A stretch of 64,000 bases of DNA from assembly GCA_964441775.1 (NCBI GenBank), contig CAYTVL010000023.1:1-64000 (forward strand), given 5' to 3'. This document shows positions 17,655 through 25,620 of this stretch, piece after piece. The translations under genes were made by a program, and so were the position numbers. Origin of the DNA: SYOC01 sp964441775. GTDB lineage: Bacteria > Desulfobacterota > Binatia > Bin18. How positions within the stretch are numbered: the first letter of the stretch is position 1; the number at the start of each line of letters is the position of its first letter. Below the pieces are notes generated by a model. The model made no database searches. It was not told the DNA's origin and worked only from the letters and a program-made list of their open reading frames with translations.

Positions 17655-18278
17655 TTACGCTAGCGCTTGAATGACTTCATCAGCTTTACAGACAGTCGTA
17701 AGAAACGAGAGAATCCCACCGAGAATCACCCGATGCGCCTCTTCGGTCGTCGCGACACAGCAATCGTTTGGAATGATGATGTGATACCCGCGATCCGCGC
17801 CGTCGCGGGCTGTGCCTTCGACTACGCCATCGGTAGCGACGCCGGTCAACACTAAATGGGTGATGCCCCGCGCTTGAAGAAGGCCCTCCAAGGGGCTCGA
17901 ATAGAAAGCGCTCACCCGCGTTTTCGTCATCACAAAATCGGACGGGTCTGGTGTGAGGTCCGCATGGATTTCTGCGCCCCAGGTTCCATCCTGCAGCGCT
18001 TGCATTTGCTTCATGCCTTGAAAGATCTTCACGTTGTCCGGCAGGTCTCCATAATCTGGTCGATAAGCGTGTCGCACATGAATAATTGGCGCGTGCGCGG
18101 CTCTTCCCGCCGTCATCAGTTTCTTGATTGTTCCCAAGATATTTTTTTCTTTAATGGCCTTCGGCATCGCCCCACCGGTGAGGCTGCCTCCGACTTTCCC
18201 TTGTTCGTGTACGATATCGTTCTGGCAATCCATCACTAAGATTGCGCTTTTTCCTTTCGGTAGCGTGGGGACACTCAT
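17655..18278 (-). CDS. Isochorismatase-fold hydrolase-like protein lacking the catalytic Cys
   Basis: A 207-aa protein of the cysteine-hydrolase/isochorismatase fold. Asp17 (VMDCQND) and Lys119 (TKTRVSAF) of the usual triad are present. The nucleophile segment reads TGVATDGVVEGTARDG, so Val152 occupies the position of the catalytic Cys (compare TGVATNVCVEST). The cis-peptide region before it is kept. True isochorismatases also lack this Cys but usually have Gly there. Amidase activity on N-carbamoyl or nicotinamide-type substrates is therefore doubtful. The ATG follows AAGGAGGAAG. It is the first gene of the minus-strand run with the CoA transferase and amidohydrolase. Confidence 0.85.
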   Translation of the reverse strand: MSVPTLPKGKSAILVMDCQNDIVHEQGKVGGSLTGGAMPKAIKEKNILGTIKKLMTAGRAAHAPIIHVRHAYRPDYGDLPDNVKIFQGMKQMQALQDGTWGAEIHADLTPDPSDFVMTKTRVSAFYSSPLEGLLQARGITHLVLTGVATDGVVEGTARDGADRGYHIIIPNDCCVATTEEAHRVILGGILSFLTTVCKADEVIQALA

Positions 18279-18458
18279 GAATCTTCCTCCTTCTGTGGAA
18301 TGAGTGTCAGAAGCTGTGCCGGTCCAGCTCCAGATGCAGAGCACTGTACGGCAGGAAAGCCAGCCGTGTCAATCTTCACTGGCGTGTTCGTTCAGCCTTG
18401 ACATCCGCTGGCACAATAGACTAGGAGGACGAGGAGTGCTCGAAACAAGGAGGGGACT

Positions 18459-19748
18459 ATGGCGGGACACTCCGAGGCGGTTCTGGAGCCAGTACAATTA
18501 CAACGGTGGCCACAACGGTTCACTGTCGTTTTTCTGCTCTTTCTCAGCGTGGTCGTGTTGTATATGGACCGGGTCAATATCTCGGTCGTGGCTCCCGTCC
18601 TCATGAAGGAATACGGCTGGGATCCGGCGGTGATGGGCACAGTGTTGTCGGCTTTTTTTCTTGGCTATTTTATCACGCAAATTCCCGGCGGCTGGTTGTC
18701 CGACCGCTGGGGCGCGAAGGGCATTCTGGGCGGCTCCGTGACATGGTGGTCCGTGGTCACCATGTTGACACCGCTTGCTCACACCACCTGGTCGATGATG
18801 GCAGTGCGTATTTCTCTTGGGCTGGGCGAAGGAATGAGCCCGCCGTGTCTGTACACGAGCATTGCGCGCTGGGTGCCGGTCAGCGAACGTTCGCGCACCT
18901 CCGCTTTTATCGCGACTGGGATGTACGTCGGCATCGTGATTGCCTTTCCGCTAGCGGTGTGGATCATGACGCATATCGGCTGGCCGTGGGTGTTTTATAT
19001 GTTTGGGCTGTTTGGGCTGCTGTGGAGCGTTTTGTGGTATGTATTGGTGACGAACAATCCGGAAGATCATCCCCATATTGCTCCGGAAGAAGTGCAACTT
19101 ATCCTCCAAGGGCAACGGGAGACGCCGCGAGCGCAGGTCGTGCCCTGGAGTCGCTTCTTTCGCGCCCCGGCGTTTTGGGCGTTGCTTTGCGCGCATTTCT
19201 GCACCAATTGGACGTGGTACACGTTTCTCACCTGGCTCCCTTCCTATCTCGTGCAGGTCAAGGGGTTCTCGCTCAACGAGATGGGCGTCTACGCAACGTT
19301 TCCGTACATCGCCATGATGTTGATCGGCAACGGCTCGGCCTGGCTGGCCGATGAGGTGATTCGGCGCGGCGTCAGTGTGACCCTCGTGCGAAAAATCTCA
19401 CAAACCGTGTGCTTTGGCGGCGCAGGAATGTTTTTGCTTTTGTTGTCGCACGCTTCTTCCCCCGCGTTCACGATCCTTTGCATTACGCTCGGACTTGGAT
19501 CGCTCGCTTGTTTTTCCAGCGGCATGGGGATTAATCATCTCGATATTGGGCCGAAATACGCGGGCGTGCTCATCGGTTTGACGAACACTGCCGCCACCAT
19601 CCCTGGTATCCTGGCGCCCATCATCACCGGCTTCATCGTCAAATGGACCGGCGATTGGAACGTGGTGTTCTACCTGGCTACTGCGGTCATGCTCGTCGGA
19701 ACGGTTGTGTGGGATTTGTTTGCGAGTGGGAAAAAGCTCTTTGACTAA
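18459..19748 (+). CDS. MFS transporter (anion:cation symporter-like)
   Basis: A 429-aa inner-membrane carrier with twelve predicted helices. The first helix leads into YMDRVNISVVAPVLMKEYGWDP, followed by LSAFFLGYFITQIPGGWLSDRWGAKG, the ACS-family signature after helix 2. The proteins of this family import organic acids such as phthalate, glucarate or sialic acid by proton or cation symport. AAGGAGGGG precedes the ATG. It is transcribed away from the amidohydrolase/CoA transferase run and ahead of the propeller and epoxide-hydrolase-like genes, suggesting it brings in their substrate. It resembles the frameshifted carrier at 8798-10128. Confidence 0.92.
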   Translation: MAGHSEAVLEPVQLQRWPQRFTVVFLLFLSVVVLYMDRVNISVVAPVLMKEYGWDPAVMGTVLSAFFLGYFITQIPGGWLSDRWGAKGILGGSVTWWSVVTMLTPLAHTTWSMMAVRISLGLGEGMSPPCLYTSIARWVPVSERSRTSAFIATGMYVGIVIAFPLAVWIMTHIGWPWVFYMFGLFGLLWSVLWYVLVTNNPEDHPHIAPEEVQLILQGQRETPRAQVVPWSRFFRAPAFWALLCAHFCTNWTWYTFLTWLPSYLVQVKGFSLNEMGVYATFPYIAMMLIGNGSAWLADEVIRRGVSVTLVRKISQTVCFGGAGMFLLLLSHASSPAFTILCITLGLGSLACFSSGMGINHLDIGPKYAGVLIGLTNTAATIPGILAPIITGFIVKWTGDWNVVFYLATAVMLVGTVVWDLFASGKKLFD

Positions 19749-19793
19749 ATAAAATTACGAAGTAAGGATGATGGACAAGTAGGAGGAAATTTC

Positions 19794-21386
19794 ATGAATC
19801 GCTACCAAGCGTTACTTGGTTCAGCGGCGCGCGAGCCGCAAGCTGCTCCGGGATGGACCATCACCCGGCTGCTGCCGCCGAGCGCATTATTCGGCGCTAA
19901 TGGCATGATTTTCGGCCCCGACGGTCGTCTGTATGTGACGCAGGCGTTCGGCAGCCAGATCACCGCGATCAACCTCAACAGCGGTAGTCTCGACGTGATT
20001 TCCCCGCTAGGCGGGGCAATTGTGGCGCCGGATGATGTTGCTTTTGATTCGCACGGCACAATGTACGCCACCGAAGTGATGAGCGCACGGGTGTGCGCGC
20101 GTACCCCCGATGGGGCAGTGCGCATTGTCGCCGATAACCTGCCTGGAGCGAACGGCATCACCATCCATCAAGATCGTGTCTTTATCGACGAGTTTCGCCG
20201 TGGTGGGCGCATCTTTGAACTCTATCCGCAGAGTGGCCGTGCGCCACGGTTGATTGCCGATGATCTGCGCGGACCGAATGCGTTGATGGTCGGACCTGAT
20301 GGCAAACTCTACTTTCCGCTCGTGCCAAACGGTGAAGTCTGGCGAGTGGATACCGAGACCGGCGTCAAGGAAAAAGTTATTGACGGACTCAAAGCCCCAC
20401 CCGCCGTCAAATTCAATCGCCGTGGAGAACTGATCGTGCCGCAGGCTGGCAACGGCGAGGTCGTGCGGATCGACATTCAGAACGGCAGCAAAACGGTTAT
20501 TGCTAAGGTGCGCCCCGGTATCGACAACCTCGCGTTCAGTCCAGATAATCGTTTGTTCATCTCACATTTTGTTGATGGCGGTGTGGCCGAAGTCGCTACG
20601 GATGGCAGCAACACCGAGCATGTCTTGGCTCCTGGCGGTCTTGTTGGGCCCTGGGGCATTGCCTGCGGTCCCGCTGGTCAGCTCTATCTTAATGATGGGC
20701 TGAGCCTGGCCGTTCTGTCCGCTACGAAGCAAACGAGTCGCCTCGGTGGACTGCTCGATAACAGTTTTCCAGGCATGGCCCGGAGTCTTGCGGTAGGCGC
20801 TCCCGGCGAGTTGTTGCTCACGACTCTCACTGGCGACGTTGTGCAGTATTTCCCGGATGGTCGCCCGTTCAATATGCTGGTCCGTAAACTCAAAGACCCA
20901 TACGGGGTGGCGCGTTTAGCGGACGGAAGCGTTGCTATTGCTGAGGCGGGGACAGGGAAACTCTTGCGTGTTGATGCAACAGGGCAGACCTCGACGCTTG
21001 CCGAAGGTCTTGCGAAGCCGTGCGAACTGGCAGCGGCGAACGATGGCTCTCTCTTCTTTAGCGAATTGGGGCAAGGACGAGTCGGCAAAGTGGCGCCCAA
21101 CGGCGCTGTGTCTACTGTTCTTGACGGATTAGACAAACCCAAAGGACTCGCATTGCGGCAAGATTCACTGCTTGTTCTTGATCGTGGACTCAAGGAACTG
21201 CGCGCAGTCAATCTGACGACTGGTCAAAAACAGACGCTTGCCTTCAGTTTGCCTGTCGGTGATCCGCCAGGATGTTCCCGTGGCCCGATGGACTTTTCCG
21301 GCGGCTTGGCGGTTGGTCAGGATGGCGTGATCTACATTGCCGCCGATGGCGAAGGCAGTGTGTTGACTGTTTCGACTCAGGCTTAA
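19794..21386 (+). CDS. SMP-30/NHL-like beta-propeller protein
   Basis: A 530-aa protein made of repeated blades of about 40 residues with the pattern G-x-DG-x-LYVT/YI (for example GPDGRLYVTQAF, GPDGKLYFPLV, GQDGVIYIAADGEG). This is typical of SMP-30/gluconolactonase-type or NHL propellers, which may be lactonases or calcium-dependent binding scaffolds. No signal peptide is visible, so it is probably cytoplasmic. TAGGAGG precedes the ATG. It lies 45 bases after the MFS carrier and 19 bases before the epoxide-hydrolase-like gene, so the three are likely one operon. A clear paralog is cut by the right edge of the window (63209). Confidence 0.82.
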   Translation: MNRYQALLGSAAREPQAAPGWTITRLLPPSALFGANGMIFGPDGRLYVTQAFGSQITAINLNSGSLDVISPLGGAIVAPDDVAFDSHGTMYATEVMSARVCARTPDGAVRIVADNLPGANGITIHQDRVFIDEFRRGGRIFELYPQSGRAPRLIADDLRGPNALMVGPDGKLYFPLVPNGEVWRVDTETGVKEKVIDGLKAPPAVKFNRRGELIVPQAGNGEVVRIDIQNGSKTVIAKVRPGIDNLAFSPDNRLFISHFVDGGVAEVATDGSNTEHVLAPGGLVGPWGIACGPAGQLYLNDGLSLAVLSATKQTSRLGGLLDNSFPGMARSLAVGAPGELLLTTLTGDVVQYFPDGRPFNMLVRKLKDPYGVARLADGSVAIAEAGTGKLLRVDATGQTSTLAEGLAKPCELAAANDGSLFFSELGQGRVGKVAPNGAVSTVLDGLDKPKGLALRQDSLLVLDRGLKELRAVNLTTGQKQTLAFSLPVGDPPGCSRGPMDFSGGLAVGQDGVIYIAADGEGSVLTVSTQA

Positions 21387-21405
21387 TACTCATCATAGGA
21401 GAGCA

Positions 21406-22263
21406 ATGATGCCCAATATGGCTATTACGCACCACACGGCATTCGTGAACGAGGTTCGCTTACATTATGTGACCGCCGGGCAAGGCGACCCGGTGGTCTT
21501 GCTGCACGGTTGGCCGGAGACCTGGTATCAATGGCGGAAAGTTATTCCCTCACTGGCAGAAAAATACATGGTCATCGCTCCAGATATGCGCGGGTTGGGA
21601 GACTCGTCCAAGCCTGCGACCGGCTACGATAAGCGCACGGTGGCGGATGACATTTACAAGTTAGTCAAGAAACTTGGCCACGAGCGCGTCTTTCTTGTCG
21701 GCCACGATTGGGGCGGGCCGGTGGCGTATGCGTATGCCGCGGCGCATCCGCAGGAGGTGCGTCGTCTTGTCATTTTAGACGTACCGATTCCCGCCGCCGG
21801 ACTTGAGCAGATCCCGCAAGCCACGCCCCGGGGCGGGCTGTGGCACGTCTCTTTTCACGGGGTGCGCGATCTGGCCGAAATGCTCGTGCAAGGAAAAGAG
21901 CGTGAGTATCTCTCGTGGTTCTATCGCACCGCCTACAATCCGACCGCGATTACTGAAGCAGATATCGACGAATATGTGCGCTGCTATTCAGCGCCTGGAG
22001 GCATGCGCGCAGGGTTCGAGTACTACCGTGCGATCTGGACGGATGTTGAGCATAATACCGAAAACGCCAAGACGAAATTGCCGATGCCGGTCTTGGCGCT
22101 CGGGGGGAAATACAGCTTTGGCAAACGAACGCTCAGCTCGCTCCAAACGCTGGCCGCGAACGTGCGTGGGGGTGAAGTTGATCAGTGTGGCCATTGGATT
22201 TCAGAAGAACAGCCGGAGTATTTGCTCGACCAACTCCTGGCCTTCTTTGGAGAGGAGAAGTAA
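21406..22263 (+). CDS. Epoxide hydrolase-like alpha/beta-hydrolase
   Basis: A 285-aa alpha/beta-hydrolase with the oxyanion motif HGWPETWYQW and nucleophile elbow GHDWGG, with Asp101 as nucleophile. This pairing is typical of epoxide hydrolases and haloacetate/haloalkane dehalogenases. The HGWP motif plus the acid/His segment DQCGHWISEEQPE favours an epoxide hydrolase. AGGAGAG precedes paired ATG codons at 21406 and 21409; the first is taken. It follows the propeller gene closely. A hairpin with a pyrimidine-rich tail follows the stop (22278-22301). Confidence 0.88.
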   Translation: MMPNMAITHHTAFVNEVRLHYVTAGQGDPVVLLHGWPETWYQWRKVIPSLAEKYMVIAPDMRGLGDSSKPATGYDKRTVADDIYKLVKKLGHERVFLVGHDWGGPVAYAYAAAHPQEVRRLVILDVPIPAAGLEQIPQATPRGGLWHVSFHGVRDLAEMLVQGKEREYLSWFYRTAYNPTAITEADIDEYVRCYSAPGGMRAGFEYYRAIWTDVEHNTENAKTKLPMPVLALGGKYSFGKRTLSSLQTLAANVRGGEVDQCGHWISEEQPEYLLDQLLAFFGEEK

Positions 22264-22277
22264 TAAGAGTTGGCTCT

Positions 22278-22301
22278 GCGAGCGCAGCTCGCTCTTTCTT
22301 T
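22278..22301 (+). terminator. Probable rho-independent terminator
   Basis: Stem GCGAGC / GCTCGC with a 3-base loop, followed by TCTTTCTTT. It lies 15 bases after the stop of the epoxide-hydrolase-like gene and would end the MFS-propeller-hydrolase operon. The stem is short (6 bp) and the tail is not a pure T-run. Confidence 0.5.
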
Positions 22302-22390
22302 GCGGTGGACAATGCGGCAAACATGAGAGAATATGTTACAGTAATTAGGAGTTAGGGGTACAACGATCAAGGACAAAGTGAGGAACCTCG

Positions 22391-23359
22391 ATGAGCGGCA
22401 ACAGAGGGATACGATCGCTGCAAAGGGCACAGTCCGCATCGTCTCGGCTATCGATGCATGATGCGGCATTGCAATCCCAGCTTGCCGCGATCATTGAAGC
22501 AACGCCGGACGGCGTGGCGTTGCTCGACCCCCAGGGGAATTTCCACTATGTCAATCCCGCCTGCCGATCCCTGCTTGCTATCGAACTCGATGAGTCGCTC
22601 TTCTCTTTAACCCTTCTCGACTTTTGTCCAGAGCTCTTTCGCCTTAGTATGGAGCAAAACGTGCTGCCTACTGTTGCGAGAGAAGGACGGTGGAGTGCCG
22701 AGACGGAATTGCGCACTCGCCGCGGCCATCGATTCCCCGTGCTGTTGACTCTTTTTGCGCATAAGGAACCGCAAGCGCCGGTCTCTCTACTCTCCTTGAT
22801 TCTTCGGGACATCAGTGAACAAAAACGTCGGGAAGCCGAATTGGCTTATCTCGCCCACCACGATGCCTTGACCGGGCTCTTCAACCGACGCCGGTTCCAA
22901 GAGGAATTGGAGAGCCGTCTCGCCCACGCGCGACGGTATGGGACTCAAGGCGCGTTGCTGTTTATTGACGTTGACGGCTTAAAGGGGATCAATGACACGT
23001 TAGGGCACCCTGCCGGAGACGCCTTTTTGCAGAACCTGGCGACCCTTCTCAAGGAACGACTCCGTGAGGTCGATGTGATTGCTCGGCTTGGCGGTGACGA
23101 GTTCGCCGTGCTGCTTTCCACCCCCGATGCGCGTCAAGCATCCGCCGTCGCTGAACGGTTGCTCCAAGCGGTTCGTACCCATACCACGATGGCGGCGGAC
23201 GTCTCCCTGCAATGCACGATGAGCCTGGGCATCGCCTTGTTTCCTGAGCATGGGGGAAAAGCGGAAACCCTCATTGAACGTGCAGACCTTGCCTTGTACC
23301 GTGCAAAAGCAGGGGGGAAGGATCAGTGTCGGATGTTCTCTCCCGAGATGAAGCCGTAA
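22391..23359 (+). CDS. PAS-GGDEF diguanylate cyclase
   Basis: A 322-aa soluble diguanylate cyclase making c-di-GMP from GTP. A PAS domain (about 28-145, IEATPDGVALLDPQGNFHYV ending ILRDISEQK) is followed by a GGDEF domain beginning LAYLAHHDALTGLFNRRRF. The active site is an intact GGDEF (234-238). An inhibitory I-site RxxD (REVD) lies exactly five residues before it, so product inhibition is expected. No EAL domain. There is no transmembrane helix, so PAS reads a cytoplasmic signal. GAGG precedes the ATG. It is near rpe, with no functional link evident. Confidence 0.92.
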   Translation: MSGNRGIRSLQRAQSASSRLSMHDAALQSQLAAIIEATPDGVALLDPQGNFHYVNPACRSLLAIELDESLFSLTLLDFCPELFRLSMEQNVLPTVAREGRWSAETELRTRRGHRFPVLLTLFAHKEPQAPVSLLSLILRDISEQKRREAELAYLAHHDALTGLFNRRRFQEELESRLAHARRYGTQGALLFIDVDGLKGINDTLGHPAGDAFLQNLATLLKERLREVDVIARLGGDEFAVLLSTPDARQASAVAERLLQAVRTHTTMAADVSLQCTMSLGIALFPEHGGKAETLIERADLALYRAKAGGKDQCRMFSPEMKP

Positions 23360-23407
23360 GAGACGCCTGTCAGTCTCAGACTTCTCTCCCTTTGGAGTGC
23401 ACGTGAC

Positions 23408-24076
23408 ATGACTACGATAAAAATCATGCCTTCGATTCTCTCCGCCGATTTTCGCTGCCTTGGACAACAGATTGAAGAGGTCGAACACGCCGGCGCAGAC
23501 GGCGTTCATCTTGATGTAATGGATGGCCGCTTCGTCCCCAATATTACCATTGGACCGTTCATTGTTGAAGCGGTGCGCACCGCCACCGTGCTGCCTTTGG
23601 ATGTCCATCTCATGATCGTGGAACCGGAACGATACATTAATGATTTTGCCGAGGCCGGGGCCGACTCCATTTCCGTTCATCAAGAAGCGTGTCCCCACCT
23701 GCATCGCACGATTCAGCAGATTAAAGACTGCGGCAAAAAAGCTGGTGTCGTACTGAACCCTAGTACGCCGCTCTCTGTTCTGGAAGAGGTGCTCAACGAA
23801 GTGGACTTGATTCTCATCATGAGCGTCAACCCCGGCTTCGGTGGGCAGAGCTTTATTGAAGCAAGTGTTGACAAAGTACAGCGCTTGCGGCGGATGTTTG
23901 AGCAACGCGCGGCCCACGCTGAACTCGAAATCGACGGCGGGATTGATCCCAAAACCGCGCCGCGTGTGGTGCGCGCCGGCGCCACCATGTTAGTCGCAGG
24001 CTCCGCAGTCTTCCGCGCCCCAGGCGGACCCGGCGAAGGGGTGCGGAGATTGCGAGAGAGTCTCCTGACTATATGA
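23408..24076 (+). CDS. rpe: Ribulose-phosphate 3-epimerase
   Basis: A 222-aa TIM-barrel enzyme interconverting ribulose 5-phosphate and xylulose 5-phosphate in the pentose phosphate pathway. Family motifs are intact: MPSILSADF at the start, the HLDVMDGRFVPN metal segment, PLDVHLMI, SVHQEAC, LIMSVNPGFGGQSF and EIDGGI near the phosphate site. The length is standard. The start has a weak GGAG about ten bases before the ATG. It is followed 19 bases after its stop by a palindromic repeat and then by the convergent S1-domain gene. Confidence 0.96.
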   Translation: MTTIKIMPSILSADFRCLGQQIEEVEHAGADGVHLDVMDGRFVPNITIGPFIVEAVRTATVLPLDVHLMIVEPERYINDFAEAGADSISVHQEACPHLHRTIQQIKDCGKKAGVVLNPSTPLSVLEEVLNEVDLILIMSVNPGFGGQSFIEASVDKVQRLRRMFEQRAAHAELEIDGGIDPKTAPRVVRAGATMLVAGSAVFRAPGGPGEGVRRLRESLLTI

Positions 24077-24094
24077 GAGGTTTCGTTTACGCTC

Positions 24095-24154
24095 CGTAGG
24101 GGTAGGCCCCTGCGCCTGCCCACCGCCGGGCGACCACAAGGGGTTGCTCCTACG
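24095..24154. repeat. CGTAGGGG-ended palindromic repeat, copy 2
   Basis: A 60-bp element with ends CGTAGG and CCTACG and the same internal order as the copy at 13276-13336, including GCGCCTGCCC and GGGCGACCACA. Its ends are slightly degenerate. It lies between the convergent rpe and S1-protein genes and could serve as a hairpin between them. Confidence 0.75.
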
Positions 24155-24189
24155 AGAGGGCCTGGGCCGAGGTAGGTTCTGCGGCGCGG

Positions 24190-25620
24190 TTAGTTTTTAC
24201 GACTCTGCTTCAGCAAGTCCCCTAAAGTCACGCCAAAGCCGCGGCCTTTCGGCGCGGTTCCTTTGAGATAGGCTTGGGTCTCGGCCTGTTCTTCCTGGGC
24301 GAGCGCTTTTGAGCGCGAGAGGCGAATGCGCCTGCCATTCTCTTCGATGCCCAGCACGACCACTTTCACTTCTGTGCCTGGCCCAAAGTCGCGGCGATGA
24401 TCCGCACCGCGCTGGGTGCCCATCTCCGCGTTGGGAATTAAGCCAATTTGTCCTGGCCCCAAACGGACGAAGACGCCAAAGGGTTCGACACGCTCCACCG
24501 TGCCGGTCAGCACTGAGCCCACCGTCACCGACGACTCCACTTGCTCACCTGGGGCGGCGCCTTCAGGCGCGAGAGCCAAGGAAATCCGTTTCTTCTCCGC
24601 GTCGATAGTGAGGATCATCACGGTGATTTCTTCTTGAGCGGCGGCCGCTTCTTTGACTTGGCCTTGCTGACTGCGCGGCACTTCACTGAGATGGAGGAGC
24701 CCATCTACTCCAGGGAGCAACTCCACGAATACACCGAAATCCATCGCGCGCACGATGCGCCCCTTCACGATTTGCCGTTCGCGCAATTGACCTGCCACCG
24801 CCGCCCACGGGTCGCCTTCGAGAGCCTTCATGCTGAGCGCGATTTTGCCGGTTTTCTCGTCTACTTTGAGTACTTTGACGGAAACGCTCTGGCCCACAGA
24901 CAAGAGGTCCGCCGGTTTCACTACTCGCGAGTGTGAGAGTTCCGACACGTGCACTAGCCCTTGGACTCCTCCGAGATCAACAAAGGCGCCAAAGTCAGTC
25001 ACGGATGACACCGCGCCTGGCAAGACTGCTCCAGGGACAATTTTCTGCCGCGTTTCCGCCGCCGCTTTTTGGGCTTGCTCCTCAAGCAACTGCCTACGCG
25101 ACAGCACGATGTTTCGCCCATTGTCCCCATACCGAGTCACGCGAAAATCCAAGACCTGGTTGAGATAGACATCCGACGATTCGACGCGCCGCGTGTCGAT
25201 CTGCGAGAAGGGGCAAAACGCGCGCAGCCCGGCGACCATGACCTCGTAGCCGCCTTTAATGACACCAGACACGCGTCCCTCTACTGGTAGACCATTGGCC
25301 ACGGCGCTTTCCAGTAACGCGCGGGCTTTCAGGCCTTTGAGCAATTTGCGCGACAGTCGAATCTCCGTGTCGGTGCTGACCACCGTCGCTTCAACTTCGT
25401 CGTCCACTCCGACTTCTAAATTGCCATGCTCATCTTCCAATTCGGCGCGCGCGATAATCGCTTCGCCTTTTTCTTGAATATCCACGAAGACGCTGTCATC
25501 ACTGATTTGCACGACGCGCCCTTTAACAATCTGTCCCTCTTGCAAGGTTGGCGTTGACTCCTCGTGCGCGAAAAGCGTAGCAAAGTCCTCTGTGGTCGAT
25601 CGTTCCTGTTCCGTACTCAT
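24190..25620 (-). CDS. Five-S1-domain RNA-binding protein (ribosomal protein S1-like)
   Basis: A 476-aa protein made of five S1 (OB-fold) repeats, at about residues 28-95, 110-175, 200-270, 285-355 and 370-440. The third and fifth carry the classic FGAFVDLGG / FGVFVRLGP core. Bacterial S1 usually has four to six repeats, so this may be the ribosomal protein S1 or a related regulator of translation and mRNA decay. The ATG at 25620 overlaps the glnE stop as ATGA, so its translation is coupled to glnE. An AAAGGA sequence inside glnE provides the ribosome site. Confidence 0.88.
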   Translation of the reverse strand: MSTEQERSTTEDFATLFAHEESTPTLQEGQIVKGRVVQISDDSVFVDIQEKGEAIIARAELEDEHGNLEVGVDDEVEATVVSTDTEIRLSRKLLKGLKARALLESAVANGLPVEGRVSGVIKGGYEVMVAGLRAFCPFSQIDTRRVESSDVYLNQVLDFRVTRYGDNGRNIVLSRRQLLEEQAQKAAAETRQKIVPGAVLPGAVSSVTDFGAFVDLGGVQGLVHVSELSHSRVVKPADLLSVGQSVSVKVLKVDEKTGKIALSMKALEGDPWAAVAGQLRERQIVKGRIVRAMDFGVFVELLPGVDGLLHLSEVPRSQQGQVKEAAAAQEEITVMILTIDAEKKRISLALAPEGAAPGEQVESSVTVGSVLTGTVERVEPFGVFVRLGPGQIGLIPNAEMGTQRGADHRRDFGPGTEVKVVVLGIEENGRRIRLSRSKALAQEEQAETQAYLKGTAPKGRGFGVTLGDLLKQSRKN

